From positions 1,674,001 through 1,738,000 of the forward strand of contig OZ242002.1 of the NCBI GenBank assembly GCA_965204665.1: a DNA stretch of 64,000 bases, given 5' to 3'. The position numbers and the translations under genes were made by a program. Positions 8,736-17,100 of the stretch are shown here, piece after piece. Numbering within the stretch: position 1 is the first letter of the stretch; each line of letters begins with the position of its first letter. This DNA is from Nemesobacter sp965204665 (GTDB taxonomy: Bacteria > Desulfobacterota_D > UBA1144 > Nemesobacterales > Nemesobacteraceae). A model generated the notes under the pieces. The model was not told the origin of the DNA and ran no database searches. It worked only from the letters and a program-made list of their open reading frames with translations.

Positions 8736-10016
8736 ATGCTGGACCCCAGACAGATTGAACAGGACATTGATTTTGTAAGTGAAAGACTCGATTCGCGAGG
8801 TTCCGTGACCGATCTTTCGGAATTTACTGTTCTTAATTCCCGTAGAAAAGAAATAATCAAAGAAGTTGAGGCTCTTGAGCACAGAAGAAATGAAGGCTCG
8901 AAAAAAATAGGTCGGTTGAAAAAATCGGGAGCCCGGGAAGAACTGTCTCGAATTCTTCCGGAACTGAAATCTCTTTCAGAACAGATAAAGGACCTCAATG
9001 AGCGTAAAGCGGAAACAGAAGCGACTCTGCGGGAGGTTCTTCTCCGCATACCCAACATGCCTCATCTGTCGGTACCGGTGGGGGTTGACGAGACGGGCAA
9101 CGTGGAGATAAGAAGATGGGGCGAGCCGAGGAAATTCGATTTCGAGATAAAGGACCATGTTCGCCTGGGAGCGGAACTGGATATACTGGACCTTCCCCGC
9201 GCCGCGAAAATAACCGGCGCGCGTTTTGCTCTCTACAAAGGCGCGGGAGCGAGACTTGAAAGGGCTTTGATAAATTTCATGCTCGACGTTCATACCGGTC
9301 GGCACGGCTACACGGAAGTGCTTCCGCCTTTTGTGGCCAACGGCGGGAGTCTCACCGGAACGGGCAATCTTCCGAAGTTCGGAGAGGACCTGTTTAAACT
9401 CAGCGATACCGATTACTACATGGTTCCCACGGCCGAGGTTCCGGTTACGAATATGCACCGCAATGAGATAATTCCTGCGGATATGCTTCCGCTGAAGTAT
9501 GCGGCTTATACCCCTTGCTTCAGAAAAGAGGCGGGTTCTTACGGGAAAGACGTACATGGAATAATAAGGCAGCACCAGTTCAACAAGGTGGAATTGGTAC
9601 GTTTTACTGCGCCGGAAAATTCCTACGATGAACTTGAGACGCTGACCGCCGATGCTGCCAGGATTCTTGAACTTCTGGGGATTCCCCACAGAGTGGTGGT
9701 TCTGTGTACGGGAGATATGGGTTTTTCATCTGCGAAGACTTATGACATTGAGGTCTGGGTTCCAAGCGAAGGAAAATACAGGGAGATATCATCCTGCAGC
9801 AATTTCGAGGCTTTTCAGGCAAGGCGAGCCGATATAAGGTATAGAAAAGCAAGAGGTGAAAAACCTGAATATCTGCACACCATCAACGGGTCGGGAGTGG
9901 CGGTGGGTAGAGCGTTCCTCGCTATTCTAGAGAATTTTCAGAACCGGGATGGAACCGTTGAAGTTCCGGAGGTTTTGGTTCGCTACATGGATGGTTCAAG
10001 GGTCATCGGCAGCTGA
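8736..10016 (+). CDS. serS: Seryl-tRNA synthetase
   Basis: 426 residues from ATG 8736 (MLDPRQIEQDIDF), which matches the family N-terminus; AGGAG lies 12 bases upstream. The longer frame from 8655 is not conserved. Residues 1-110 form the tRNA-binding antiparallel coiled coil. Class II motif 2 is seen in CFRKEAGSYGKDVHGIIRQH and motif 3 in NGSGVAVGRAFLAILENFQ. It charges tRNA-Ser, two of which are encoded in this window (28944 and 45589). Convergent with frr. Confidence 0.96.
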   Translation: MLDPRQIEQDIDFVSERLDSRGSVTDLSEFTVLNSRRKEIIKEVEALEHRRNEGSKKIGRLKKSGAREELSRILPELKSLSEQIKDLNERKAETEATLREVLLRIPNMPHLSVPVGVDETGNVEIRRWGEPRKFDFEIKDHVRLGAELDILDLPRAAKITGARFALYKGAGARLERALINFMLDVHTGRHGYTEVLPPFVANGGSLTGTGNLPKFGEDLFKLSDTDYYMVPTAEVPVTNMHRNEIIPADMLPLKYAAYTPCFRKEAGSYGKDVHGIIRQHQFNKVELVRFTAPENSYDELETLTADAARILELLGIPHRVVVLCTGDMGFSSAKTYDIEVWVPSEGKYREISSCSNFEAFQARRADIRYRKARGEKPEYLHTINGSGVAVGRAFLAILENFQNRDGTVEVPEVLVRYMDGSRVIGS

Positions 10017-10029
10017 GGCGGGCAGACGG

Positions 10030-10602
10030 TCAGATTTCCAGTATCTCTTTTTCCTTTTTTTCAAGCAGTGAGTTCACCCTGTTTATCGCTCTGTCCGTAA
10101 GTTCTTGTATTTCGGACAGAGCTTTTTTAGTTTCATCTTCGGGTGTTTTGTCGGTTTTACCCGTTTTCTTTATGAGGTTGTTTACATCTTTTCTTATCTG
10201 CCTTACCGAAATTCTGCGGTCTTCTGCGGTCTTTGCCGTACGCTTGACCAGATCTTTTCTTCTCTCTTCGGTAAGAGGAGGAATAACAAGTCTGATTGCG
10301 TTTCCGTCAACAGACGGCGTTATTCCGAGTTCCGACTGTGTTATCCCCTTTTGAATAGCGTCAACCGCGCTCGGGTCCCATGCCTGAATCAGTATGGTGG
10401 AACTGTCAGGGACGGATATGTTGGCAAGTTGGTTGACGGGGGTCTGTGTGTCGAAATAAGAAACCTTTATGGTGTCTACCAGATTTGTGCTTGCTCTACC
10501 GGTTCTTATTTTCGAGAGCTCTTGTTCAAAAGCGCTTATGGTTCTCTCCATTCTGTCTTCAGCCTCAATGAGGATTTCCTCAACGGACAACGGTTCACTC
10601 AT
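10030..10602 (-). CDS. frr: Ribosome recycling factor
   Basis: 190 residues from ATG 10602, preferred over GTG 10614 because GAGGAAA lies immediately upstream. The ATG is inside the 3' end of pyrH (8-base overlap), implying coupled translation. The signature ELSKIRTGRASTNLVD and the C-terminal helix RAINRVNSLLEKKEKEI are typical. It splits post-termination ribosomes together with EF-G. Last gene of the rpsB-tsf-pyrH-frr operon. Confidence 0.96.
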   Translation of the reverse strand: MSEPLSVEEILIEAEDRMERTISAFEQELSKIRTGRASTNLVDTIKVSYFDTQTPVNQLANISVPDSSTILIQAWDPSAVDAIQKGITQSELGITPSVDGNAIRLVIPPLTEERRKDLVKRTAKTAEDRRISVRQIRKDVNNLIKKTGKTDKTPEDETKKALSEIQELTDRAINRVNSLLEKKEKEILEI

Positions 10603-11353
10603 TTTCCTCGTCACTCCTTACCATACTTCTTACCATGGTTCCTACTTTTTCCCCACGCGCTATCTTCTCCATACTTCCTTCTTCGGAAAGGTCGAATACC
10701 ACTATGGGTATGTTCCCTTCCATACATAGAGATATCGATGTCGCGTCCATTATTCTCAGTTCTTTTTTCAGAATTTCCATGTAGGTGAGTTCGTCGAACT
10801 TAGTCGCGTCATCATTCTTCACGGGGTCTTTGTCGTAAACCCCGTCAATCTTAGTTGCTTTTATTATTACGTCCGCTCCTAGTTGCAGTGCTCTGAGCGT
10901 TGCGGCCGTGTCGGTGGTGAAAAACGGATTGCCGGTTCCCGAGGCGAATATGACCACTCTTCCCTTTTCAAGATGGCGGATGGCTTTTCTCTTGATAAAG
11001 GGTTCCGCTACCTGCTTTATCTCAAGCGCGGTCTGAACTCTGGTGGCAAGTCCTTTTTTCTCAAGAGAATCTTGGAGAGCGAGCGCGTTTATAACCGTGG
11101 CCAGCATTCCCATATAGTCGGCGGTGGACCGGTCCATACCGCTTGACGAACCGGGAACTCCTCTGAAGATATTTCCTCCGCCTATTACGACGGCGGTCTC
11201 TACTCCTAGAGAATGAAGTCCTCTTATCTCTTCGGATATATACTCCAGCACATCAGGATTTATCCCGAAACTTCCGGTACCCTGAAGGGCTTCTCCGCTG
11301 AGCTTCAGAAGGACTCTTCTGTACTTCAGAGTAGTTCTTTCGGAAGGTCCCAT
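10595..11353 (-). CDS. pyrH: Uridylate kinase
   Basis: 252 residues. Bacterial UMP kinase of the amino-acid-kinase fold: KYRRVLLKLSGEAL at the start, VIGGGNIFRG for the phosphate-binding loop, GTGNPFFTTDTAA for the UMP/ATP site and the TKIDGVYDKDP motif. Makes UDP from UMP. Third gene of the classical operon, after tsf and overlapping frr. Confidence 0.96.
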   Translation of the reverse strand: MGPSERTTLKYRRVLLKLSGEALQGTGSFGINPDVLEYISEEIRGLHSLGVETAVVIGGGNIFRGVPGSSSGMDRSTADYMGMLATVINALALQDSLEKKGLATRVQTALEIKQVAEPFIKRKAIRHLEKGRVVIFASGTGNPFFTTDTAATLRALQLGADVIIKATKIDGVYDKDPVKNDDATKFDELTYMEILKKELRIMDATSISLCMEGNIPIVVFDLSEEGSMEKIARGEKVGTMVRSMVRSDEENE

Positions 11354-11364
11354 TTCGCCGTCTT

Positions 11365-11961
11365 TTATTCGCCCAGTTGGTATCTTACAAATCTTTTGAC
11401 GACTATGTTCTCGCCGATTTTCGCTATCAGATTACTGACCATATCACCAACCTTGATCTTGGGGTCTCTTATATAAGGTTGCTCGAGAAGACATATTTCC
11501 TCGTAGAATTTTCTAATTCTTCCCTCAACCATTTTCTCGGCGATCTGCTCCGGCTTGCCGGATTCCATCGCTTCGGCTTTGAGAATTCGTTTTTCTCTCT
11601 CTACTTCCTGTTCGGAAACATCCTCGCTGCGCACATAGGAAGGATTGTTGGCGGCTATCTGCATAGCCACTTCCCTGCATAGATTTAAAAATTCGCTGTT
11701 TCTCGCCACAAAGTCCGTCTCGCAGTTGATCTCCAGCAGTACTCCTATCTTACCTCCCGCGTGTATGTAGGAGGATATGACTCCTTGGTCGGTTTTCCTC
11801 GTGGTTTTCTTCGATGCCTTGGCTATGCCTTTTATTCTCAGAATCTCCGAGGCTTTTTCAAAGTCTCCATCTGTTTCCACGAGTGCGTTTTTGCAGTCAA
11901 TAAATGGAGCGCCGGTCCTATCTCTCAGTTCCTTTACCATTGCTGCTTTGATCTCAGTCAT
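11365..11961 (-). CDS. tsf: Elongation factor Ts, short form
   Basis: 198 residues from ATG 11961, one base after the rpsB TAA with GAGGAG upstream inside rpsB. The N-terminal UBA-like module (KELRDRTGAPFIDCKNALVE) and one core subdomain (GVLLEINCETDFVARN) are present; the length matches the short EF-Ts of Thermus-like proteins rather than the 280-aa E. coli form. It recycles EF-Tu by nucleotide exchange. The longer frame to 12033 only overlaps rpsB. Confidence 0.95.
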   Translation of the reverse strand: MTEIKAAMVKELRDRTGAPFIDCKNALVETDGDFEKASEILRIKGIAKASKKTTRKTDQGVISSYIHAGGKIGVLLEINCETDFVARNSEFLNLCREVAMQIAANNPSYVRSEDVSEQEVEREKRILKAEAMESGKPEQIAEKMVEGRIRKFYEEICLLEQPYIRDPKIKVGDMVSNLIAKIGENIVVKRFVRYQLGE

Positions 11962-11962
11962 T

Positions 11963-12895
11963 TTACTCCTCTTTCCGGGTTTCTTTGTTTTCAGCCGTTT
12001 CGTTTTTCTGCCCGGTCGTCTGTTGCTGCGCATTTCCTTCTGAAATAGCTACCGATACGAAATCACTGTTTTCCTCAGTCGAGTCGCTGCTGGATTCCTT
12101 GAAGATAAACATCTTTCTCTCCACTACCACGCCGCTGGTTTCCGGTTCTTTCGCCTGCTCCACTTCTCCTGAAACCAGTTTTTCTTGGTATATGTGACTG
12201 CCTTCAATGCATGCGTCCGCTATTTTCGAGGTGAAAAGCTTGATAGCCCTTATAGCGTCATCATTACTGGGAATCAGGTAATCCGCATTTGCCGGGTCGC
12301 AGTTCGTGTCCACAATAGCTATTATAGGCACGCCGAGGTTTCTCGCTTCGTTGATTGCTATATGCTCTTTTTTCGTGTCCACTACGAAAATGGCGTCAGG
12401 AACTTTTTTCATACTGACAACCCCGCCAAGAAGTTCTCCTAGTTTCGCTATCTCCCGTCTGAGGTTCTTAGCTTCCTTTTTCGGGAGCATTTCCATCTTC
12501 CCCGTTTCCTCGAGCTCTTTCAGTTCCAGCATATAATCAACCCTGGAGCGTATGGTGTTGAAGTTTGTGAGCGTCCCCCCGAGCCAGCGCGTGTTTATGT
12601 ACGGCATGCCGCATCGGACCGCTTCTTCCTCAATTATTCCTCTGGCCTGTTTCTTGGTTCCAACCATAAGGACGGTTCCACCGTCTGCCACGGTGTTTCT
12701 CGTGTAGTTATAGGCTCTACTGAAAAGTTGAACTGTCTGCTGAAGATCAATTATATGAATTCCGTTTCTAGCTCCGAAGATATAGGATTTCATTTTCGGG
12801 TTCCAGTGACTTTTCTGGTGTCCGAAATGGACTCCCGCCTCAAGCAGGCTCTTCATGTTAAGTCTATTGTTAACCGCAACTTCTTCTTCTCTCAT
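11963..12895 (-). CDS. rpsB: 30S ribosomal protein S2 with C-terminal extension
   Basis: 310 residues from ATG 12895 with GGAGG seven bases upstream; a TTG two codons earlier is less likely. Core S2 motifs: LLEAGVHFGHQKSHWNPKM, TRWLGGTLTNF and PDAIFVVDTKKEHIAINEA. Beyond about residue 240 there is an extra 65-residue low-complexity tail rich in Ser, Glu, Gln and Lys, of unknown role. First gene of the operon, behind a good promoter at 12930-12958. Confidence 0.96.
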   Translation of the reverse strand: MREEEVAVNNRLNMKSLLEAGVHFGHQKSHWNPKMKSYIFGARNGIHIIDLQQTVQLFSRAYNYTRNTVADGGTVLMVGTKKQARGIIEEEAVRCGMPYINTRWLGGTLTNFNTIRSRVDYMLELKELEETGKMEMLPKKEAKNLRREIAKLGELLGGVVSMKKVPDAIFVVDTKKEHIAINEARNLGVPIIAIVDTNCDPANADYLIPSNDDAIRAIKLFTSKIADACIEGSHIYQEKLVSGEVEQAKEPETSGVVVERKMFIFKESSSDSTEENSDFVSVAISEGNAQQQTTGQKNETAENKETRKEE

Positions 12896-12929
12896 CAACA
12901 ATCCTCCGATTTCCTTTTAGGAACCGTGT

Positions 12930-12958
12930 TTAATACCGGAAAAAAGAATATTAATCAA
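12930..12958 (-). promoter_or_regulatory. Sigma70 promoter of rpsB-tsf-pyrH-frr
   Basis: Read on the minus strand: TTGATT (12953-12958), a 17-bp spacer, TATTAA (12930-12935). It lies 35 bases upstream of the rpsB start codon, with the ribosome site GGAGG in between. Confidence 0.7.
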
Positions 12959-12981
12959 GTTCTTGGGTATCATAATGCGGG

Positions 12982-13902
12982 ATGCCGAGTCAAAAACCGA
13001 TGAAATATCTTGTAATAGCCAATCCCGTGGCGGGTAGAGGCGAAGCGAAAAAAACACTCGACCTGTTTGTTTCTGCTCTCAGGAAAAAAGATATGTCCTG
13101 CGAGGTCAGAATCACGGAGTCCAGGGGGCATGCGGCCAGACTTGTCTCGGACGGGCTCGGCAGGGGTTTCACTCGCTTCGTTTCGCTCGGAGGAGACGGG
13201 ACTTCAGGCGAGGTCGCGGGTTCTCTGCAGGGTAGTGAAGCGATTGCGGGAATTATCCCGTGCGGAACCGGGAATGATTTCCCCAAGGCCGCGGGCATAC
13301 CTCTTGATGCCTGCGGAGCTGTGGAAAATATCTTTTCAGGTGTTCCACGCGGAGTTGATGTGGCTTTTATGGACGGCAGATGCTTCATAAACGGTTTTGG
13401 AGTCGGTATGGACGGCGCGGTGGCGCATGCGTTTGCTCGGGGGCTGAGACGTCTTGGTCCTTTTGGTTACATTGCAGGAGCGGTGATTGAGGCGTTCAGG
13501 TTTCGCGGCTTTTCCGTAAATGTGGATGATGTGCCGGGAGAACATTTCCGGGCTGAGGAAAAACTTCTTCTTTTCGGAGCTTCAAACGGTTCTTTTCAGG
13601 GAGGAAAATTCCGTCTGGCTCCCTGTGCGAGTGTTTTTGACGGGTATCTGGATATTCATGCGATCAGCGACATGGGGTCGTTACGGAGACTTGTGAGAAT
13701 CCCCAGGGTGCTTGAGGGAAAGCACGAGGGAATTGACGGGGTGAGAGTATTCAGGACAAAGAAGCTGGAGTTTGAGACCCTTGTCGACCTTCCTGCGCAC
13801 ATGGACGGTGAAACCTTTATTCTTTGCGCGGGAAAACATGAAATAGTTGTGGGAGAACGGAGGATAAGAATTATAGTTCCCGGCAGGGGATGCGGCGTAT
13901 GA
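12982..13902 (+). CDS. Diacylglycerol-kinase-fold lipid kinase (YegS/BmrU/DgkB type)
   Basis: 306 residues. The nucleotide-binding signature FVSLGGDGTSGEVAGSL is near residue 65 and the second glycine motif IIPCGTGNDFPKAAG near 90; ANPVAGRG at the N-terminus is the usual first strand. Phosphorylates a lipid such as diacylglycerol at the membrane. The stop overlaps the start of a plsC-type acyltransferase (ATGA), so the two probably act together in phospholipid or phosphatidate metabolism. Confidence 0.88.
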   Translation: MPSQKPMKYLVIANPVAGRGEAKKTLDLFVSALRKKDMSCEVRITESRGHAARLVSDGLGRGFTRFVSLGGDGTSGEVAGSLQGSEAIAGIIPCGTGNDFPKAAGIPLDACGAVENIFSGVPRGVDVAFMDGRCFINGFGVGMDGAVAHAFARGLRRLGPFGYIAGAVIEAFRFRGFSVNVDDVPGEHFRAEEKLLLFGASNGSFQGGKFRLAPCASVFDGYLDIHAISDMGSLRRLVRIPRVLEGKHEGIDGVRVFRTKKLEFETLVDLPAHMDGETFILCAGKHEIVVGERRIRIIVPGRGCGV

Positions 13903-14624
13903 AAAAAGTAAGAAGTGTTTTAGCTGTAACTCTCAGCCTTCTCTTTACGGCGTGGTGGGGTTTCGTTGGAATGGTGGTGTCGCTTGTTTCAACTCGACAC
14001 GTAATAAAGTGCTCCGTGCGTCCGTGGGGCAGAACGGTTTTATGGTCCTGCGGAGTCCGTCTTAAACTGGTCGGCAAGGAGAACTTTCCCGATACTCCGG
14101 TCATAGTCATGTGCAATCATCAGAGTTCTCTGGACATACCTGTTTTTTCCGCGGTGGTTCCGTTTGAGTGGAAGGCCGTTATGAAAAAGGAAGTAGCTTC
14201 AATTCCTTTTATCGGCTGGGTTTCCAGACTCAGCGGACATTATTTTGTTTCGAGAGACGGGTCTGTGGAGGATATGAACAAAGTCAGAGAAATCGTGAGA
14301 GACATAAGGAAAGGACCTTCCCTGATTATAGCTCCCGAGGGCACACGGAGTGATGATGGAGGACTGCTTCCCTTCAAACAGGGTGGATTTCTCATCGCAT
14401 CGCTTGCCAGGGTGCCGGTTGTGCCGATGATAATATGGGGAAGTAAGGACATAAGAAAAAAAAATTCCTACGAGCTCAATACCGACCGGGAGGTAGTTGT
14501 GAGTATTCTTGATCCTGTGGATACCGGGACTCTTCCTAGAGGAAAAGAAGGGTCAGACGCGCTTCAAGTCATTGTCAGAGAACGGATGCTGAGCGAAATT
14601 AAAAAAATCTGCGGAGAGAACTAG
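13899..14624 (+). CDS. plsC: 1-acyl-sn-glycerol-3-phosphate acyltransferase
   Basis: 241 residues from ATG 13899, which overlaps the upstream TGA and has AGGGG nine bases before it; ATG 13890 is less well placed. N-terminal hydrophobic anchor, then the HX4D catalytic motif (NHQSSLD, about residue 76), FVSRDG, the PEGTRS glycerol-3-phosphate-binding motif (about 150) and PVVPMII. Makes phosphatidate from lysophosphatidate. Pairing with a lipid kinase supports a role in phospholipid synthesis or recycling. Confidence 0.9.
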   Translation: MKKVRSVLAVTLSLLFTAWWGFVGMVVSLVSTRHVIKCSVRPWGRTVLWSCGVRLKLVGKENFPDTPVIVMCNHQSSLDIPVFSAVVPFEWKAVMKKEVASIPFIGWVSRLSGHYFVSRDGSVEDMNKVREIVRDIRKGPSLIIAPEGTRSDDGGLLPFKQGGFLIASLARVPVVPMIIWGSKDIRKKNSYELNTDREVVVSILDPVDTGTLPRGKEGSDALQVIVRERMLSEIKKICGEN

Positions 14625-14664
14625 TCGTTGAGCGTCTCGGCCGAAAAGATATTCGGGTGCTGAC

Positions 14665-16521
14665 TTGAAGGAAAGAGGAAAACAGCCGGCGGAGTCGTCA
14701 GTTGAATTAGAGAGAAAGGCTCCAAAATTTCACAACGCTTCGTACGCTTTACCCGGTAATCTCAGTCCTCGGAGACAGCACGCTTTTGCGCTGCTGTCTC
14801 TCTTCCTGCTCACATGCGTTGTCTACTTTCCCGCCGTCAATGCGGGTTTCGTCTGGGATGACTCTCTATTAAGAGAGTTGAAAGCTATTTCAACTTGGGA
14901 AGGAATATGGGAATTCTGGTTCGACCCCAAAACCGCCTACAAACCGGAGGGAAGATGGAGAGAGGGACATTACTGGCCGCTTTTCTATACTACCTTCTGG
15001 ATAGAACACAAACTCTGGGGGTTTTCCCCCGCAGGCTATCATACAGTCAATATACTGATTCATTTCGCGAACACCGCCCTGGTATGGCGTCTGCTCAGAC
15101 GCCTGTCAGTCCCGGGCGCATGGTTCGCCGCAGCCGTCTTCGCCGTTCATCCGCTGCACGCGGAGTCCGTCGCTTGGATAATGGCGAGAAAAGATACGCT
15201 GTCCACACTGTTCTGCCTCTCCTCCCTGGCGGTATGGCTCCGCTATCTTGATTCCCGCAGCTATATGCACTACGCCGGGGCGCTCCTGCTGTTCGCGGCG
15301 GCCATGCTCTGCAAGCCGGTTGCGGTTGTCTTCCCCGCAACCATGATGATCATCCGGTGGTGGCAGGAAGGTTTCATTACCCGGACATACCTGCTGCGGG
15401 TACTCCCGTTCTTCCTCTTGGGATTCTCCATAGCCGTTGCGGACATGCTGTTCTACAAAAACATACAACCCGTCTCTTTTGATCATTCAGTCATAGAGAG
15501 GGTGCTTATAGCGGCGCAGTCTCTCTGCTTTTATGCGGGCAAGCTGTTCTGGCCCGCGGAACTGGCCGTAATATATCCTCGCTGGGATGTAAGCGCCTCG
15601 GACCCGGTCGACTGGTTGTACTTCGTCGCAGTGGTCGCTTCTGTTTCCGCCTTATGGCTTCTCCGTCACAGATCAGGACGGGGGCCGCTTGCGTGTGCGC
15701 TCTTTTTCGGGATTACTCTCCTGCCCGTGCTCGGTTTCATTGATTACGGCTATATGACCTACTCTTTTGTCGCCGACCGCTATCAGTACTTGGCGGGCAC
15801 CGGCGTGGTCGTGCTTTTCGCCGCAGCACTGCAGTCCTTCAGACCGGCGGGTATTCAAAGCGCGGTGAAGAAGTTCTTCTGTCTGGCGCTGCTTGCCGTT
15901 CTGGGTGCGGCGGCATGGAATCATACGAACAACTTCAAGAATGAAATCATTCTGTTCAGACATATCATCTCTCTTAACCCGCAGGCTCCCACCGCTCATC
16001 TCAACCTCGCACACGCTTTACTTCGCAGCGATGGAGGGCAGCGGGAAGCCCTCCCGATAGCCCGTGAGGCAGTGAGACAGCAGCCGAATTTTTACAACTC
16101 TCATAGTGTTCTGGGAGCAACTCTGTCGGCACTGGGTCAGCATGAGGAAGCGGAAAAGCACCTTTACAGATCTATTAGATTGAACCCGAAGCACACTCCA
16201 ACATATGCAACTCTTGCCGAAAACTTCAGGGTGCGCGAGCGTTATAAAGAAGCACTTGAACTTTATGATGCCGCGATACGGATAAACCCTGATTATCCAC
16301 TTCTTTATGTCGGTAAGGGTTATACGCTTTTTGATCTTAAGCGATATGAGGAGGCTGTCTCAAACCTGAAGCACGCTCTTTCCATGAATCCTCGTCTGGA
16401 GATGGCTCCCAGGATGCATAACCTCATCGGAAGAGCACTTCTGAATATGGGAGGACGGGAGGAAGAAGCGGAATGGCACCTGCGTCGTGCGAAGAAACTT
16501 ACCGCTTCGAGAAAACGATGA
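14665..16521 (+). CDS. TMTC-like multi-pass membrane protein with C-terminal TPRs
   Basis: 618 residues from TTG 14665 (weakly supported start). After a 40-residue soluble N-terminus there are about 10 membrane helices. The first luminal loop contains GFVWDDS, and AVFAVHPLHAESVAWIMARK follows: both are hallmarks of the TMTC/DUF1736 branch of the PMT-like GT-C glycosyltransferases. Residues from about 440 form at least four TPRs (HLNLAHALLRSDG, YNSHSVLGATLSALGQ, TYATLAENFRVRERY, YVGKGYTLFDLKRY). It may be a membrane O-glycosyltransferase; donor and acceptor are unknown. It lies 40 bases after plsC. Confidence 0.75.
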   Translation: MKERGKQPAESSVELERKAPKFHNASYALPGNLSPRRQHAFALLSLFLLTCVVYFPAVNAGFVWDDSLLRELKAISTWEGIWEFWFDPKTAYKPEGRWREGHYWPLFYTTFWIEHKLWGFSPAGYHTVNILIHFANTALVWRLLRRLSVPGAWFAAAVFAVHPLHAESVAWIMARKDTLSTLFCLSSLAVWLRYLDSRSYMHYAGALLLFAAAMLCKPVAVVFPATMMIIRWWQEGFITRTYLLRVLPFFLLGFSIAVADMLFYKNIQPVSFDHSVIERVLIAAQSLCFYAGKLFWPAELAVIYPRWDVSASDPVDWLYFVAVVASVSALWLLRHRSGRGPLACALFFGITLLPVLGFIDYGYMTYSFVADRYQYLAGTGVVVLFAAALQSFRPAGIQSAVKKFFCLALLAVLGAAAWNHTNNFKNEIILFRHIISLNPQAPTAHLNLAHALLRSDGGQREALPIAREAVRQQPNFYNSHSVLGATLSALGQHEEAEKHLYRSIRLNPKHTPTYATLAENFRVRERYKEALELYDAAIRINPDYPLLYVGKGYTLFDLKRYEEAVSNLKHALSMNPRLEMAPRMHNLIGRALLNMGGREEEAEWHLRRAKKLTASRKR

Positions 16522-16689
16522 ACTCAGATTTTGTTCCAAATATTTTCTCGCCGGGTTAACCCTTGAGACAATAATGTGGTATATGCTTATGTTGACTAAG
16601 GATGCCGGCCCCCACTGTAAAGATGCGTTGGTGTTTTTCTACGGGCGTATATGATTCCGGTCCGGATTTAGTTTATTCTCGGGTTTCGG

Positions 16690-16830
16690 CATTGAGGAAA
16701 AAAACCGGCCGAAGGCTAAACGTATTCGACTTAGCAGGGGAAACGATAACGGGTGAGAAATTCAAAGACGGGATTGAAAAGATAAATCAGGAAAACGGAG
16801 AGGTGAATTCACTAACCGGAACTCCGCTCG
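16690..16830 (+). pseudogene. IS256-family transposase C-terminal relic
   Basis: The translated stretch RRLNVFDLAGETITGEKFKD and the following GIEKINQENGEVNS align with the C-terminus of the transposase copy at 21273-22671 (RRLNGFDFVGKVITGVKFKD then GIEETDQENEEVNS). No upstream transposase sequence, terminal repeat or start remains. It marks an older IS256 insertion at this spot. Confidence 0.7.
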
Positions 16831-16896
16831 GTAATGCGGATGTCATGCCTGTTTTCAGTTCGGGTACACTATAAGCCGTTTGCACAGGAGATTTTC

Positions 16897-17013
16897 ATGC
16901 ATGCAGTTTTGCGGTTTTCCGAAGACGGAATCTTCCTCTGGTTTTTTGATGAATTACCGAACGAACCGCAGTCGGGATTTTTACGGGCGGCCAAGGAAGA
17001 TTATAGGCGATGA
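16897..17013 (+). CDS. Small ORF with strong ribosome site (38 aa), unknown
   Basis: ATG 16897 is preceded by AGGAG with a six-base spacer and opens a 38-codon frame (MHAVLRFSEDGIFLWFFDEL then PNEPQSGFLRAAKEDYRR). No family recognised. It lies between an IS256 relic and the 550-aa gene, so it could equally be the 5' remnant of a lost gene. Confidence 0.35.
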   Translation: MHAVLRFSEDGIFLWFFDELPNEPQSGFLRAAKEDYRR

Positions 17014-17100
17014 GAGGACCTCTTTTAATTCTAGTCTGATTTTATCTTAGACTGAAAGTTGGTTCGGCTAATCATGAGTTGAGTTTTCAAGAGATCTTTA

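Noticed and set aside
8976..9689. 237-aa minus-strand frame opposite serS
   Set aside because: serS is unmistakable on the plus strand; the antisense frame has no domain or start signal.
15095..16014. Several minus-strand frames opposite the TMTC-like gene
   Set aside because: Arg/Gly-rich shadows of a GC-rich coding region; the plus frame has clear helices and TPRs.
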